NCBI GenBank assembly: GCA_020632875.1 | Contig: JACKET010000004.1 | Span: 310,001 to 374,000 of the forward strand | Direction of reading: 5' to 3' | From: Alphaproteobacteria bacterium | GTDB lineage: Bacteria > Myxococcota_A > UBA796 > GCA-2862545 | Length of the DNA stretch: 64,000 nt | In this document: one piece after another, positions 1-8,173 of the stretch | How the letters are laid out: every line of letters begins with the position of its first letter | How positions within the stretch are numbered: position 1 is the first letter of the stretch | The notes under the pieces: generated by a model | The model's input: the letters and a program-made list of their open reading frames with translations, nothing else | Databases searched by the model: none | What the model was told of the DNA's origin: nothing | Program-made: the position numbers and the translations under genes

Positions 1-1
1 A

Positions 2-475
2 CGCGTGGGGCGCGACGAGCGGCGCTTCCGCATCTACAAGTTCCGGTCCATGCGCGCGCCGCGTTTCGAGGGCGAGGGTGACGAAGCCAGGCTCACGCGG
101 GTCGGTCGCTTCATCCGCAGCACGAGCCTCGACGAGCTCCCTCAGCTGCTCAACGTCCTGAAGGGCGACATGAGCCTGGTCGGCCCCAGACCGCTTCTCG
201 TGCGGTACCTCCCCCGCTACTCCGAGCGGCAGCGCCTGCGTCACGCCGTCCTGCCCGGGCTGACGGGCTGGGCGCAGGTCGAGGGGCGCAACGCGCTCTC
301 GTGGGACCAGAAGTTCGAGTGGGACGTGCGCTACGTCGAGCGGTGGAGTCCCCTGCTCGACCTGCGCATCCTCGCGCGCACGGTGACGGCCGTGACCTCG
401 CGACGCGGGGTCAGCGCGGCCGGCGAAGCGACGATGTCGGAGTTCATGGGCCCAGCGCCCGCGGAGGCCGTTTGA
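2..475 (+). CDS. Bacterial sugar transferase (WcaJ/PssY type), 3' part
   Basis: This is the C-terminal part of a polyprenyl-phosphate sugar-1-phosphate transferase, which starts repeat-unit assembly for a surface polysaccharide at the inner membrane. The visible 157 residues carry the family hallmarks in order: 'IYKFRSM', then 'TRVGRFIRSTSLDELPQL', 'LKGDMSLVGPRPL' and 'LPGLTGWAQVEGRN'. These make up the conserved cytosolic catalytic domain. The N-terminal membrane segments lie outside the window, so the first in-frame GTG at 5 is internal and the gene is partial. Its stop overlaps the TTG start of the aminotransferase by 4 nt, indicating an operon. The family call is secure; the sugar specificity cannot be read. 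Confidence 0.93.
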   Translation, partial: RVGRDERRFRIYKFRSMRAPRFEGEGDEARLTRVGRFIRSTSLDELPQLLNVLKGDMSLVGPRPLLVRYLPRYSERQRLRHAVLPGLTGWAQVEGRNALSWDQKFEWDVRYVERWSPLLDLRILARTVTAVTSRRGVSAAGEATMSEFMGPAPAEAV

Positions 476-1614
476 GCCGTATCTACCTGTCGCCTCCCCA
501 CATGTCGGAGGACGAGCGCCGGCTTTTGTTGGATGCATTCGACTCCAACTGGATCGCACCGCTCGGTCCGCACGTCGACGGGTTCGAGCGCGAGCTCGGG
601 GCGTACGTGGGGATGCCGTACGCCGCCGCGCTCTCCTCGGGTACCGCCGCGCTGCACCTCGGCCTGATGCTCGTGGGCGTACGCCCGGGCGACGTCGTGA
701 TGTGCTCCACGTTCACGTTCGCCGCGACCGCGAACGCCATCCGGTACGTGGGCGCCGAGCCCGTGTTCGTCGACTCGGCCGACGAGACCTGGTGCCTCGA
801 CCCGAACCTCCTCGCCCGGGCCATCGCCAGCGAGCGGGCCGCGGGTCGGCGCGTCGCGGCGGTCCTCTCCGTCGACCTGTACGGGCTGATGCCCGACTAC
901 GACGCGATCGAAGCGGTGTGCGCCGAGGCCGACCTCCCGCTGGTGGAAGACGCGGCAGAAGCGCTCGGCACGCGTCGCGACGACGGGCGGGCCGCGGGCT
1001 CCTTCGGGGCCTGTGCAGCGTTCAGCTTCAACGGCAACAAGATCATCACGACCTCCGGTGGCGGCATGCTCGTGAGCCGCGACGCCGACCTCGTCCAGCG
1101 CACGCGCTACCTCGCGACCCAGGCCCGCGATCCGGTGCCGCACTACCAGCACCAGGCCATCGGCTACAATTACCGGCTCTCCAACCTCCTGGCCGCCGTC
1201 GGTCGGGGTCAGCTGATGCACCTCGACGAGAAGGTCACCACGCGACGAGCGATTCGCGATCGCTACGGGCGCGCCTTCGCCGGCCTCCCGGGCTTCAGGC
1301 TCATGCCCGAGCCCACCGGGCTGCGGTCCAACGCGTGGCTGACGTGCATCGAGATCGACCCGGATGTGGCGGGCGTCGACCGCGAGGCCGTGCGGCTCCA
1401 CCTCGAGGCCGACGGCATCGAGTCGCGTCCCCTGTGGAAGCCGATGCACCAGCAGCCGGTCTTCGAGGGCTGCCGGGCCTACGTCGACGGCGTGAGCGAC
1501 CGGTTGTTCGAGCGCGGTCTCTGCCTGCCGTCGGGCTCCAGCCTCACCGAAGACGACCAGCAGCGCGTGCTGGCGCGTGTCCTCGACACTCCCGGGCTTC
1601 GGCGCACCCCATGA
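472..1614 (+). CDS. DegT/DnrJ/EryC1 family PLP-dependent sugar aminotransferase
   Basis: This 380-residue cytosolic enzyme transfers an amino group to a nucleotide-linked keto-sugar. The start is taken as TTG at 472 because it overlaps the upstream stop and gives the usual family length; translation beginning further upstream would only repeat another frame of the sugar transferase gene. Seen: 'SSGTAALHLGLMLVGVRPGD' near residue 55, the cofactor aspartate in 'LVEDAAEALG' (about 158-167), and the Schiff-base lysine at about 190 in 'SFNGNKIITTSGGG'. It is translationally coupled to the sugar transferase, so it probably makes an amino sugar (or an aminated lipid-linked sugar precursor) for the same glycan. 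The exact substrate is not determinable. Confidence 0.92.
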   Translation: MSRIYLSPPHMSEDERRLLLDAFDSNWIAPLGPHVDGFERELGAYVGMPYAAALSSGTAALHLGLMLVGVRPGDVVMCSTFTFAATANAIRYVGAEPVFVDSADETWCLDPNLLARAIASERAAGRRVAAVLSVDLYGLMPDYDAIEAVCAEADLPLVEDAAEALGTRRDDGRAAGSFGACAAFSFNGNKIITTSGGGMLVSRDADLVQRTRYLATQARDPVPHYQHQAIGYNYRLSNLLAAVGRGQLMHLDEKVTTRRAIRDRYGRAFAGLPGFRLMPEPTGLRSNAWLTCIEIDPDVAGVDREAVRLHLEADGIESRPLWKPMHQQPVFEGCRAYVDGVSDRLFERGLCLPSGSSLTEDDQQRVLARVLDTPGLRRTP

Positions 1615-1644
1615 CAACGGGTGGGGCCGGGGTTACTGGCGGGA

Positions 1645-2511
1645 ATGCGACTGCCAGACCGCGAGACACTCAAGAGATCCGCTGAATCCAAGGTTTTCGC
1701 CGGCATCCGCCGTGCAATGGGCATGGGGGGCGCCGACCGCCCGGCCTCCGGTACCCTCGAGGGAATCGAGGTCTTCTTCACCGTCACGACCGGGCGCTCC
1801 GGAACCGGGTACCTCTCGACCATCGCGCGCATCCTGCACGACGTGGACGCGCGGCACGAGCCCCGGCCCAGCTTCGTCGAGGTCATGCGCACCGTCCAGG
1901 ACGGGCGGTACCCCGACCTCGCCCGCCGCTGGCTCGAAGAGGAGAAGATCCCGGCCATCGCGCGCTGCAACAAGCCCGCCTACCTCGAGTCGAGCCACCT
2001 GTTCTGCAAGGGCTTCCTCGAGCCATGGCTCGACCTCGCGCCTCCCCCGAACCTGGTGATCTGGCACCGCGAGCCGCGCAGCATCGCGAAGAGCCTGTTC
2101 CGGATCGACAGCGTCCCCGGGCGCTCTCCGGCGGGCATCCGGTGGTTCCTCGGTCCCGGCGACCCCGGCGTGCTCCCCGTCCGCGACCCCGAGACGCTCG
2201 ACGACTACCAGGTCTGCTACTGGTACGTGCTCGAGATCGAGCGGCGCCAGGCCGCGTACGCCGCGCAGGTCGAGGCCGCCGGGGGCCGCGTGCTGCGATC
2301 CGACATCGGCACGCTCTCCACGGCCGGGGGCTTCGCTGCGCTCACCCGCTTCCTCCGCCACCGCGAGCCCGACGCCATCGAGCAGATGCAGTTCGACCGC
2401 CAGGCCTCGCGCCCGGTCAACACCAAGGCGCACGTGAAAGCGGCGGTCAGCCGCCAGCTACCCGACGACCTCGATGCGCTCGAGGCCGACGTGCACGAGC
2501 GAATCGGCTGA
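1645..2511 (+). CDS. Sulfotransferase-like protein in the polysaccharide cluster
   Basis: This is a predicted cytosolic protein of about 288 residues with a P-loop-like 5'-phosphosulfate-binding segment 'VTTGRSGTGYLS' near the N-terminus and 'WHREPRSIAKSLF' in the place of the 3'-phosphate-binding region of PAPS-dependent sulfotransferases. The rest is divergent, so the reaction is inferred from fold motifs only. A GTG at 1621 would add eight residues and neither start has an ideal ribosome binding site; ATG 1645 is used. It follows the aminotransferase directly and ends 9 nt before the convergent ABC exporter. It could also be a related P-loop glycan kinase or other nucleotide-dependent modifying enzyme. 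Confidence 0.7.
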   Translation: MRLPDRETLKRSAESKVFAGIRRAMGMGGADRPASGTLEGIEVFFTVTTGRSGTGYLSTIARILHDVDARHEPRPSFVEVMRTVQDGRYPDLARRWLEEEKIPAIARCNKPAYLESSHLFCKGFLEPWLDLAPPPNLVIWHREPRSIAKSLFRIDSVPGRSPAGIRWFLGPGDPGVLPVRDPETLDDYQVCYWYVLEIERRQAAYAAQVEAAGGRVLRSDIGTLSTAGGFAALTRFLRHREPDAIEQMQFDRQASRPVNTKAHVKAAVSRQLPDDLDALEADVHERIG

Positions 2512-2520
2512 AGACGGCCT

Positions 2521-4326
2521 TCAGGCCACCGCTTCGGGCGCCGGCGCCGCGGCTCTCAGCATCTCCTGGAAGCGCGCGCTCCGCTGCGCGAGATCGTCGT
2601 ACGACCCACGGTCGACGATGCGTCCCTGCTCCAGCACGATGATCTCGTCGCAGTGGCGCGTCGTCGAGAGGCGGTGGGCGATCATGAGCACGGTCGACCC
2701 CGCGCGCGCGGACCGCAGCTCCTGCATCACGCGCGCCTCGGTCCGGTTGTCCAGCGCGCTCGTCGCTTCGTCGAGCACGAGGATGTCGGAGTCGCGGTAG
2801 AGGGCGCGGGCGAGCCCGACGCGCTGGCGCTGGCCCCCCGAGAGCCGCAGGCCGCGTTCGCCGACCTCGGTGTCGTAGCCCTTGGGCAGCTCCGCCTCGA
2901 TGAACTCCGCCAACGCCGCGACCTCGGCCGATCTGCGCACCCGCTCGATGTCCGGCTCCGACTCGCCGAATGCGATGTTGCGGGCGATGGTCGTGTCGCT
3001 CATGAACAGGGACTGCGGCGCGTAGCCGAGGTGCCGCTGCCACGCGATCACCTCGTCTGGCCCCGAGAGCACGTGGTCGTCGACGCACAGGGTGCCCGAG
3101 TCCGGCGTCAGCAGGCCCATGAGCAGATCGACGAGCGTGGTCTTGCCCGACCCGGTGCTGCCGACGAAGGCGACCCACGCACCCTTCTTGATCTCCAGCT
3201 CGAGACCCTCGAACAACGCCTTCTCGGCCGTGGGGTACTGGAACGTCACGTCGCGGAGCGCGATCGACTCCTCGAAAGGCACCACGACGCTGTCGTCGAC
3301 CTGGACGGGCTCGGGCGCCGTGGTGAGGTCTTCGTACAGCAGGTCGAGCGCATGCTCCTCGACCTGGATGCGCGTGGCGGAGTTGAGGAGCACCTGGAAC
3401 GTGGGGAGCAGGCGGAGACCGGCGATGGCGTACGAGCCGAGCATCACCAGCACGCCGTCGAGGGACTCGCCGCGGATCTGGTAGTAGAGCACCACCACCA
3501 GAACGGCGCCGAACGCGACTCCTTCGAGGAGGAACCGGGTCATCCCGGCGATGGCGTTCGCCTTCGCCTGTGCATCCGCGAACTCGTCCGACGGCTCGCG
3601 GAAGCGCGCCAGGGCGACCTCCTCCTGCCCGTAGAGCTTGATCTCCTTCACCCCCACGAGCGCTTCGGCCGTGAGCTGGTGACGCCACTTGTTGGAGACC
3701 GAGCGGACCCTCCCCACCCGGTACAGGAGGCGCTTCAGGAGCATGAACAGCACACCGTAGAGCGACCCCAGGGTGGCCACCAGGACCACCGACAGCATCG
3801 GGTCCTGCCAGACCAACCACCCGATCACGAGCGCGGCGCCCACCGCGCGGGCCGCGACGGTGAGGAAGCCGATGAGCACGGCCTTCACCACGTACTGCAC
3901 CTCTACGAGGATGCGGTGGGACAGCTCGGGCGTGCTCTTCGCGAGGAAGTAGGCGTAGGGGCGGTTCAGGTAGCTGCGGAGGACGTCCTCCCCCATGTTG
4001 GTGACCTGCGACCAGCAGAACTGCTGCACGCGGTACGTGTTGTGCGCCGCGAACGTGTTCCCCGCGAGCACCAGGCCCACCACGACGAAGCCGACGGCGG
4101 AGAGGAAGGGCCCCTGATCCATGCCCGAGGCCTGCCACGCCATGCTCAGCCAGGGCATCTCGGTGAGCCGCTCGGGCCGGGCCAGCAGACGGATGAACGT
4201 GGCCGCGCTCGTGACGACGAACAGGTCGAGGATCGACACCACGCACATCGCGGGGAGCAGCCGGAAGAGTGCCCACCGGTGCTCCGGGTGGACGAGCTGG
4301 AACGCGCGGATGATGGTGCGGATCAT
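2521..4326 (-). CDS. ABC transporter, fused permease and ATPase (exporter type)
   Basis: This 601-residue half-transporter belongs to the MsbA/lipid-or-glycan exporter class. Residues 1 to about 330 form the membrane domain with several hydrophobic helices; the ATPase domain follows with Walker A 'GSTGSGKTT', signature 'LSGGQRQRVGLARAL', Walker B 'DILVLDEATSAL' and the 'IAHRLST' H-loop. It would work as a homodimer in the inner membrane, moving a lipid-linked or hydrophobic substrate outward. Its ATG overlaps the stop of the upstream sulfotransferase (ATGA), so the two are translated together. That coupling and the surrounding polysaccharide genes suggest export of a sulfated glycan intermediate; the substrate itself is inference. 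Confidence 0.95.
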   Translation of the reverse strand: MIRTIIRAFQLVHPEHRWALFRLLPAMCVVSILDLFVVTSAATFIRLLARPERLTEMPWLSMAWQASGMDQGPFLSAVGFVVVGLVLAGNTFAAHNTYRVQQFCWSQVTNMGEDVLRSYLNRPYAYFLAKSTPELSHRILVEVQYVVKAVLIGFLTVAARAVGAALVIGWLVWQDPMLSVVLVATLGSLYGVLFMLLKRLLYRVGRVRSVSNKWRHQLTAEALVGVKEIKLYGQEEVALARFREPSDEFADAQAKANAIAGMTRFLLEGVAFGAVLVVVLYYQIRGESLDGVLVMLGSYAIAGLRLLPTFQVLLNSATRIQVEEHALDLLYEDLTTAPEPVQVDDSVVVPFEESIALRDVTFQYPTAEKALFEGLELEIKKGAWVAFVGSTGSGKTTLVDLLMGLLTPDSGTLCVDDHVLSGPDEVIAWQRHLGYAPQSLFMSDTTIARNIAFGESEPDIERVRRSAEVAALAEFIEAELPKGYDTEVGERGLRLSGGQRQRVGLARALYRDSDILVLDEATSALDNRTEARVMQELRSARAGSTVLMIAHRLSTTRHCDEIIVLEQGRIVDRGSYDDLAQRSARFQEMLRAAAPAPEAVA

Positions 4327-5210
4327 CGGGCCCCCTGCTTCCAGGCGCCGAGGTCGCGACCGAGCATTCCCTCGAGACGCTCGATCTCGGGGAGGTACAC
4401 GTCGAGGAGGCGTGCCCGCTGATCGGCCGTGAGCCTCGGGTTCTCGGCGGGCTTGCGGTTCAGGCGGTCGAGCAACGTGGGTACCCCGGTACGCTTGATC
4501 GCGCGGCGCAGGCGGTCGCCGCCGTTGAGGTAGAGGAAGCGCGCCACGGCGCCATTGAGCTTGTAGAGCCGCTTCCAGCGGAACGAGCGGGCCGTGTTCT
4601 GCGCTTCGACGAGCGAGGGCGGCACGAACGAGGGATCGGCCCCGACGAAGCGGCAGATGTCGCGCCAGGTGCCCTGGGGATCGGACTTCAGGTCTTCGAC
4701 CAGCACGACCTTCACGTGCTCGGCCGGGAAGCGGTCGAGGTACCGCTGGAGGTGTGTCGCGTACAGGCCGTGGGCCACGATGTCCTGGGGGTCGTCGCGC
4801 CAGCCGCGGATGGTGTCGTCGAACGAGGCGCGCGCACCATCCATCCCGGCGCGGTACCAGAAGTGCGAGTGCGCCCGCGAAGCGGGATCGCGCAGCATCA
4901 CGAGGATGCGGGCATCGGGCATGGTGGCGGCGATGCGTTCGGCCGACACCGGGCACGCGAGGTAGCCCGGCGTGACATCGCCCAGCACCGCACCCTCCGG
5001 GGCCGACGCGTAGAGGCCGGAATACCAGTCGAGACCCTTCTCCACGTAGGCGTCGAGACCCGAGCGGACGTTGAAGAAGTGGACCTCCTTCACGTCGGGG
5101 ACGAAGACCCCCGGGTGCTCGTCCATCACGCGAAAGAGCCAGGTCGTCGCGGCCTTGTACGTGCCGACACACACGAAGTCCGGAAAAGCTCGCCCCTGAT
5201 CGTCCCGCAT
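4323..5210 (-). CDS. PAPS-dependent sulfotransferase (heparan-sulfate-type domain)
   Basis: This 295-residue protein resembles the sulfotransferase family that includes heparan N- and O-sulfotransferases. The 5'-phosphosulfate loop is 'VGTYKAATTWLFRVMDEHP' near the N-terminus, and the 3'-phosphate-binding motif is 'LRDPASRAHSHFWYR'. 'DVTPGYLAC' fits the usual substrate-side segment. ATG 5210 is chosen because a GGGAG precedes it; further upstream the frame is low-quality extension. It is transcribed divergently from the UDP-glucose dehydrogenase and is coupled by an ATGA overlap to the ABC exporter. Known members transfer sulfate from PAPS to sugar hydroxyl or amino groups; a polysaccharide or glycolipid acceptor is inferred from the neighbourhood. 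Confidence 0.87.
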   Translation of the reverse strand: MRDDQGRAFPDFVCVGTYKAATTWLFRVMDEHPGVFVPDVKEVHFFNVRSGLDAYVEKGLDWYSGLYASAPEGAVLGDVTPGYLACPVSAERIAATMPDARILVMLRDPASRAHSHFWYRAGMDGARASFDDTIRGWRDDPQDIVAHGLYATHLQRYLDRFPAEHVKVVLVEDLKSDPQGTWRDICRFVGADPSFVPPSLVEAQNTARSFRWKRLYKLNGAVARFLYLNGGDRLRRAIKRTGVPTLLDRLNRKPAENPRLTADQRARLLDVYLPEIERLEGMLGRDLGAWKQGAR

Positions 5211-5316
5211 CTCCCGTCCGTCACGACAGCGCGGCTCGTAACCCCGATGGGCTGCACCCGCTCGCGGATGGCTGGAGGCCGTGCGACCGGGTACGTCTGG
5301 GTCCTTCGGAGACCCC

Positions 5317-6621
5317 ATGCGAATCACCATGATCGGCTCGGGCTACGTCGGGCTCGTGTCCGGCGCCTGTTTCGCCGACTTCGGCCACCACGTCACCTGC
5401 ATCGACAAGGACGCCTCGAAGATCGAGGCGCTGCGCGCAGGGCGCATCCCCATCTTCGAGCCGGGCCTCGAAGACATCGTCGAGCGCAACGTCCGGGCCG
5501 GGCGGCTCGCATTCGGCACCGAGCTCGGTCCCGCGGTGCGCGAGGCGGATGCCGTGTTCATCGCCGTCGGCACGCCCACCCGCCGTGGCACCGGTCACGC
5601 CGACCTGAGCTACGTGCACGCCGCCGCGCGAGAGATCGCCGAGAACCTCGATGGCTTCACGGTCGTCGTCACCAAGTCCACCGTGCCGGTGGGCACCGGC
5701 GACGAAGTCGAGCGGATCCTCCGCGAGGTCCGCCCGGATGCCGAGGTCGCGGTCGCGTCGAACCCCGAGTTCCTCCGCGAGGGCGCGGCGATCCAGGACT
5801 TCAAGCACCCCGACCGCATCGTCGTCGGCGTCGAGGACGAGCGCGCCCAGCGCGTGATGGCCGAGGTCTACCGGCCCCTGCACCTCAACGAGGGCCCCGT
5901 CATGTTCACGAGCCGGCGCACGGCCGAGCTCATCAAGTACGCAGCGAACGCCTTCCTCGCGACGAAGATCACGTTCATCAACGAGATGGCCGACCTCTGC
6001 GAGCGCGTCGGCGGCGACGTGCAGGAGGTCGCGCGCGGCATCGGGCTCGACAAGCGCATCGGTCCGAAGTTCCTGAACGCCGGGCCAGGCTACGGCGGCT
6101 CCTGCTTCCCGAAGGACACCCTCGCCCTCACGAAGACCGCGCGAGAGGCCGGGGCCCCGTTCCGCATCGTCGAGACGGTCGTCGAGGTCAACGAGAGCCG
6201 CAAGCGCGCGATGGCCGAGAAGGTCGTCCGCGCCTGTGGGGGGGTCGAGGGCAAGACCCTCGCGATCCTGGGCGTCACGTTCAAGCCGAACACCGACGAC
6301 ATGCGCGATGCCCCGTCGCTCGTGATCCTCCCCGCGCTGCAAGAGGCAGGAGCCACGATCCGCGCCCACGATCCCGAGGGCACCGAGACGGCCGCGCCCC
6401 TCCTGCCCGGCGTGACCTTCTTCGACGACCCGTACGCCTGCATCGAAGGCGCCGACGGCCTCGTGATCATCACCGAGTGGGAGGCCTTCCGGGCGCTCGA
6501 CCTCGAGCGTGTCCACGCCCTCCTCCGCGAGCCCGTCGTGGTCGATCTGCGCAACATCTACCGACCGACCCGCATGGCCGAGCACGGATTCCGGTACGCG
6601 AGCATCGGCCGTCCGGGATGA
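5317..6621 (+). CDS. ugd: UDP-glucose 6-dehydrogenase
   Basis: This 434-residue cytosolic enzyme oxidises UDP-glucose to UDP-glucuronate with two NAD+. Seen: N-terminal Rossmann motif 'IGSGYVGLVSGACFADFGH', 'VTKSTVPVGTG', 'ASNPEFLREGAAIQDF', lysine in 'ELIKYAANAFLATKITFINE' and the catalytic cysteine at about 263 in 'GPGYGGSCFPKDT'. The C-terminal UDP-binding domain has 'GVTFKPNTDDMRDAPS'. ATG 5317 is preceded by GGAG at the right distance. It sits between glycan genes and recX, whose start overlaps its stop. UDP-glucuronate would be a precursor for an acidic surface polysaccharide, in line with the adjacent sulfotransferases. UDP-sugar relatives of this family are possible alternatives. Confidence 0.95.
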   Translation: MRITMIGSGYVGLVSGACFADFGHHVTCIDKDASKIEALRAGRIPIFEPGLEDIVERNVRAGRLAFGTELGPAVREADAVFIAVGTPTRRGTGHADLSYVHAAAREIAENLDGFTVVVTKSTVPVGTGDEVERILREVRPDAEVAVASNPEFLREGAAIQDFKHPDRIVVGVEDERAQRVMAEVYRPLHLNEGPVMFTSRRTAELIKYAANAFLATKITFINEMADLCERVGGDVQEVARGIGLDKRIGPKFLNAGPGYGGSCFPKDTLALTKTAREAGAPFRIVETVVEVNESRKRAMAEKVVRACGGVEGKTLAILGVTFKPNTDDMRDAPSLVILPALQEAGATIRAHDPEGTETAAPLLPGVTFFDDPYACIEGADGLVIITEWEAFRALDLERVHALLREPVVVDLRNIYRPTRMAEHGFRYASIGRPG

Positions 6622-7130
6622 GCGAGGCGCGCCTGGTGCGGCGGGTACGCCACCACGCCCTCCGCTACCTGAAGTCCCGCCTCACCACCGTCGGGCACCT
6701 GCGCACGCTCCTCGTCCGCGGCGCCCGAAAGCGCGATCCGGAGGTCGATCCGGAGGCCCTGCGCACCGCCGTCCAGTCCGTCCTCGACGAGCTCGTCGCC
6801 GGCGGCGTGCTGAACGATCGCCTCTGGGCCGGGTCGCGCGTCGCGGCCCTGCGCCGGGCGGGCAACTCCACACGGCAGATCCAGAGCAAGCTGCGGGAGA
6901 AGCGCCTCGACGCCGCCCTCATCGAGGAGCTGCTCGACGACACCCGCCCCGCCGACGACCTGCGCGCCGCACTCGACTACCTCCGCAAGCGGCGGCTCGG
7001 GCCGTGGGCCGAGACCCCCGATCCGCAGCGCACTCTGGCCAAGCTCGGGCGCCGGGGATTTCCCTACGACATCGCCCGCCGCGCCGTCGAAATGGAGCTG
7101 TGCGAGGCGCGAGACATCACCGGAAGGTGA
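6618..7130 (+). CDS. recX: RecX-family regulatory protein
   Basis: This 170-residue helical protein matches RecX, a modulator that binds RecA filaments and limits recombinase activity. It shows the three-helix repeat pattern: 'ALRYLKSRLTTVGHLRTLL', then 'VLDELVAGGVLNDRLWAGSRVAALRRAGNS...IQSKLREKRLD' and a third repeat near 'ALDYLRKRRLGPWAETPDPQRTLAKLGRRGFPYDIARRAVE'. The ATG overlaps the dehydrogenase stop, so it rides on that transcript rather than lying next to recA, which is not in the window. The repeat pattern is good, but RecX proteins are divergent and the functional call rests on it alone. Confidence 0.78.
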   Translation: MSEARLVRRVRHHALRYLKSRLTTVGHLRTLLVRGARKRDPEVDPEALRTAVQSVLDELVAGGVLNDRLWAGSRVAALRRAGNSTRQIQSKLREKRLDAALIEELLDDTRPADDLRAALDYLRKRRLGPWAETPDPQRTLAKLGRRGFPYDIARRAVEMELCEARDITGR

Positions 7131-7149
7131 GCGCGACCGCCGCAGCGGG

Positions 7150-7155
7150 TAAGAT
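7150..7155 (+). promoter_or_regulatory. Possible -10 element for the cyclase-FHA gene
   Basis: TAAGAT lies 18 nt upstream of the GTG start at 7174, in a short GC-rich gap after recX, and is followed by a GGGGAG ribosome binding site. No convincing -35 box is visible 16-18 nt upstream. Similar TANNNT hexamers lie just before other starts in this window, which is the main support. Confidence 0.3.
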
Positions 7156-7173
7156 GCGGCACCGGGGAGCCAA

Positions 7174-8169
7174 GTGGACCGCGACGACCTCTACGAATCC
7201 TTCGAAACGATGTCGCTGACCGACATCATCCGGACGCAGGACCACCTGTCCTCCGTGCTCCGGCGCCGGTTCGGCAAGGATCTCGGGCTCATCTTCACCG
7301 ACATCGTCGGGTCCACGAAGTACTTCCAGCAGTTCGGCGACGAGGCTGGCCGCCGCCTCCAGCAGCGCCACATCGATGCGCTCGAAGAGATCCTCGAGCG
7401 CCACGACGGCCGCATCGTCGACACCGCCGGCGACGGCGCCTTCGCCGTGGTGCCCACCGCTCAGGCCGGCGCCGAGGTGCTGATCGAGGTCATGAGCCTC
7501 GTCGACGAGCAGAACGTCGCGCTCGAGCCGGCCCACATGATGCACCTGCGCTGCGGCCTGCACTGGGGCCAGGTGCTCACCAACGGCGAGATGGTCACGG
7601 GTGACGCGGTCAACCTCGCAGCCCGGGTGGCCGCCAGCGCCCGCATCGACGAGATCCGCCTGTCCCGCGCAGCGTTCAACGAGCTCGCCAACACGCATCG
7701 CCTCCGGTGCCGCCCCCTCGGCGCCACCGAGCTGAAGGGCCTCGCGAAGCCGGTCGACCTGTTCATGCTCGACTGGCTCGACCACTCCCTGTTCCCGGGC
7801 TTCATCTACATCGACGAGACCGGGCAGAAGATCTCGCTGCCCAACAAGCCCACCATCACGTTCGGGCGCCTCGGCATGCACGACGGCATGCAGGCCAACG
7901 ACATCGTCCTCACGCTCGACGACCCCACGCTCAACCGCCAGATCTCGCGGTGGCACTTCGAGCTCCGGCGCAGCCCCAAGGGCTTCATCCTCCGCCCCGT
8001 CAGCCGCGGGCGTACCGAGGTCGACGGCAACGTGCTCGAGCGCGGCGACGAGGTCTCGATCACCGCCGGCACGGTCGTGAAGCTGTCCCGCGTCATGACC
8101 ATCACGTTCAAGGCGGGCCAGTCGATGATCGACGAAGGCGCCCGCGCCACGATGTTCGCGGGCGACTGA
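7174..8169 (+). CDS. Class III adenylate/guanylate cyclase fused to an FHA domain
   Basis: This 331-residue cytosolic signalling protein has an N-terminal class III nucleotide cyclase domain (about 35-190) and a C-terminal forkhead-associated domain (about 220-320). In the cyclase half, metal-binding aspartates lie in 'LIFTDIVGSTKYFQQ' and 'IVDTAGDGAFAVV', and 'GDAVNLAARVAASA' is the dimer/transition-state segment. The FHA half has 'TFGRLG', 'NDIVLTLDD' and 'LNRQISRWHFELRR', fitting a phosphothreonine-binding surface. FHA-cyclases can couple Ser/Thr kinase signals to cyclic nucleotide output; several such kinases are encoded nearby. GTG 7174 is chosen for the GGGGAG Shine-Dalgarno. Whether it makes cAMP or cGMP cannot be read. 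Confidence 0.9.
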   Translation: MDRDDLYESFETMSLTDIIRTQDHLSSVLRRRFGKDLGLIFTDIVGSTKYFQQFGDEAGRRLQQRHIDALEEILERHDGRIVDTAGDGAFAVVPTAQAGAEVLIEVMSLVDEQNVALEPAHMMHLRCGLHWGQVLTNGEMVTGDAVNLAARVAASARIDEIRLSRAAFNELANTHRLRCRPLGATELKGLAKPVDLFMLDWLDHSLFPGFIYIDETGQKISLPNKPTITFGRLGMHDGMQANDIVLTLDDPTLNRQISRWHFELRRSPKGFILRPVSRGRTEVDGNVLERGDEVSITAGTVVKLSRVMTITFKAGQSMIDEGARATMFAGD

Positions 8170-8173
8170 TCGC

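Noticed and set aside
2653..4422. Plus-strand frame of about 590 codons over the ABC exporter
   Set aside because: No recognisable protein features; the minus strand has Walker A, LSGGQ and Walker B.
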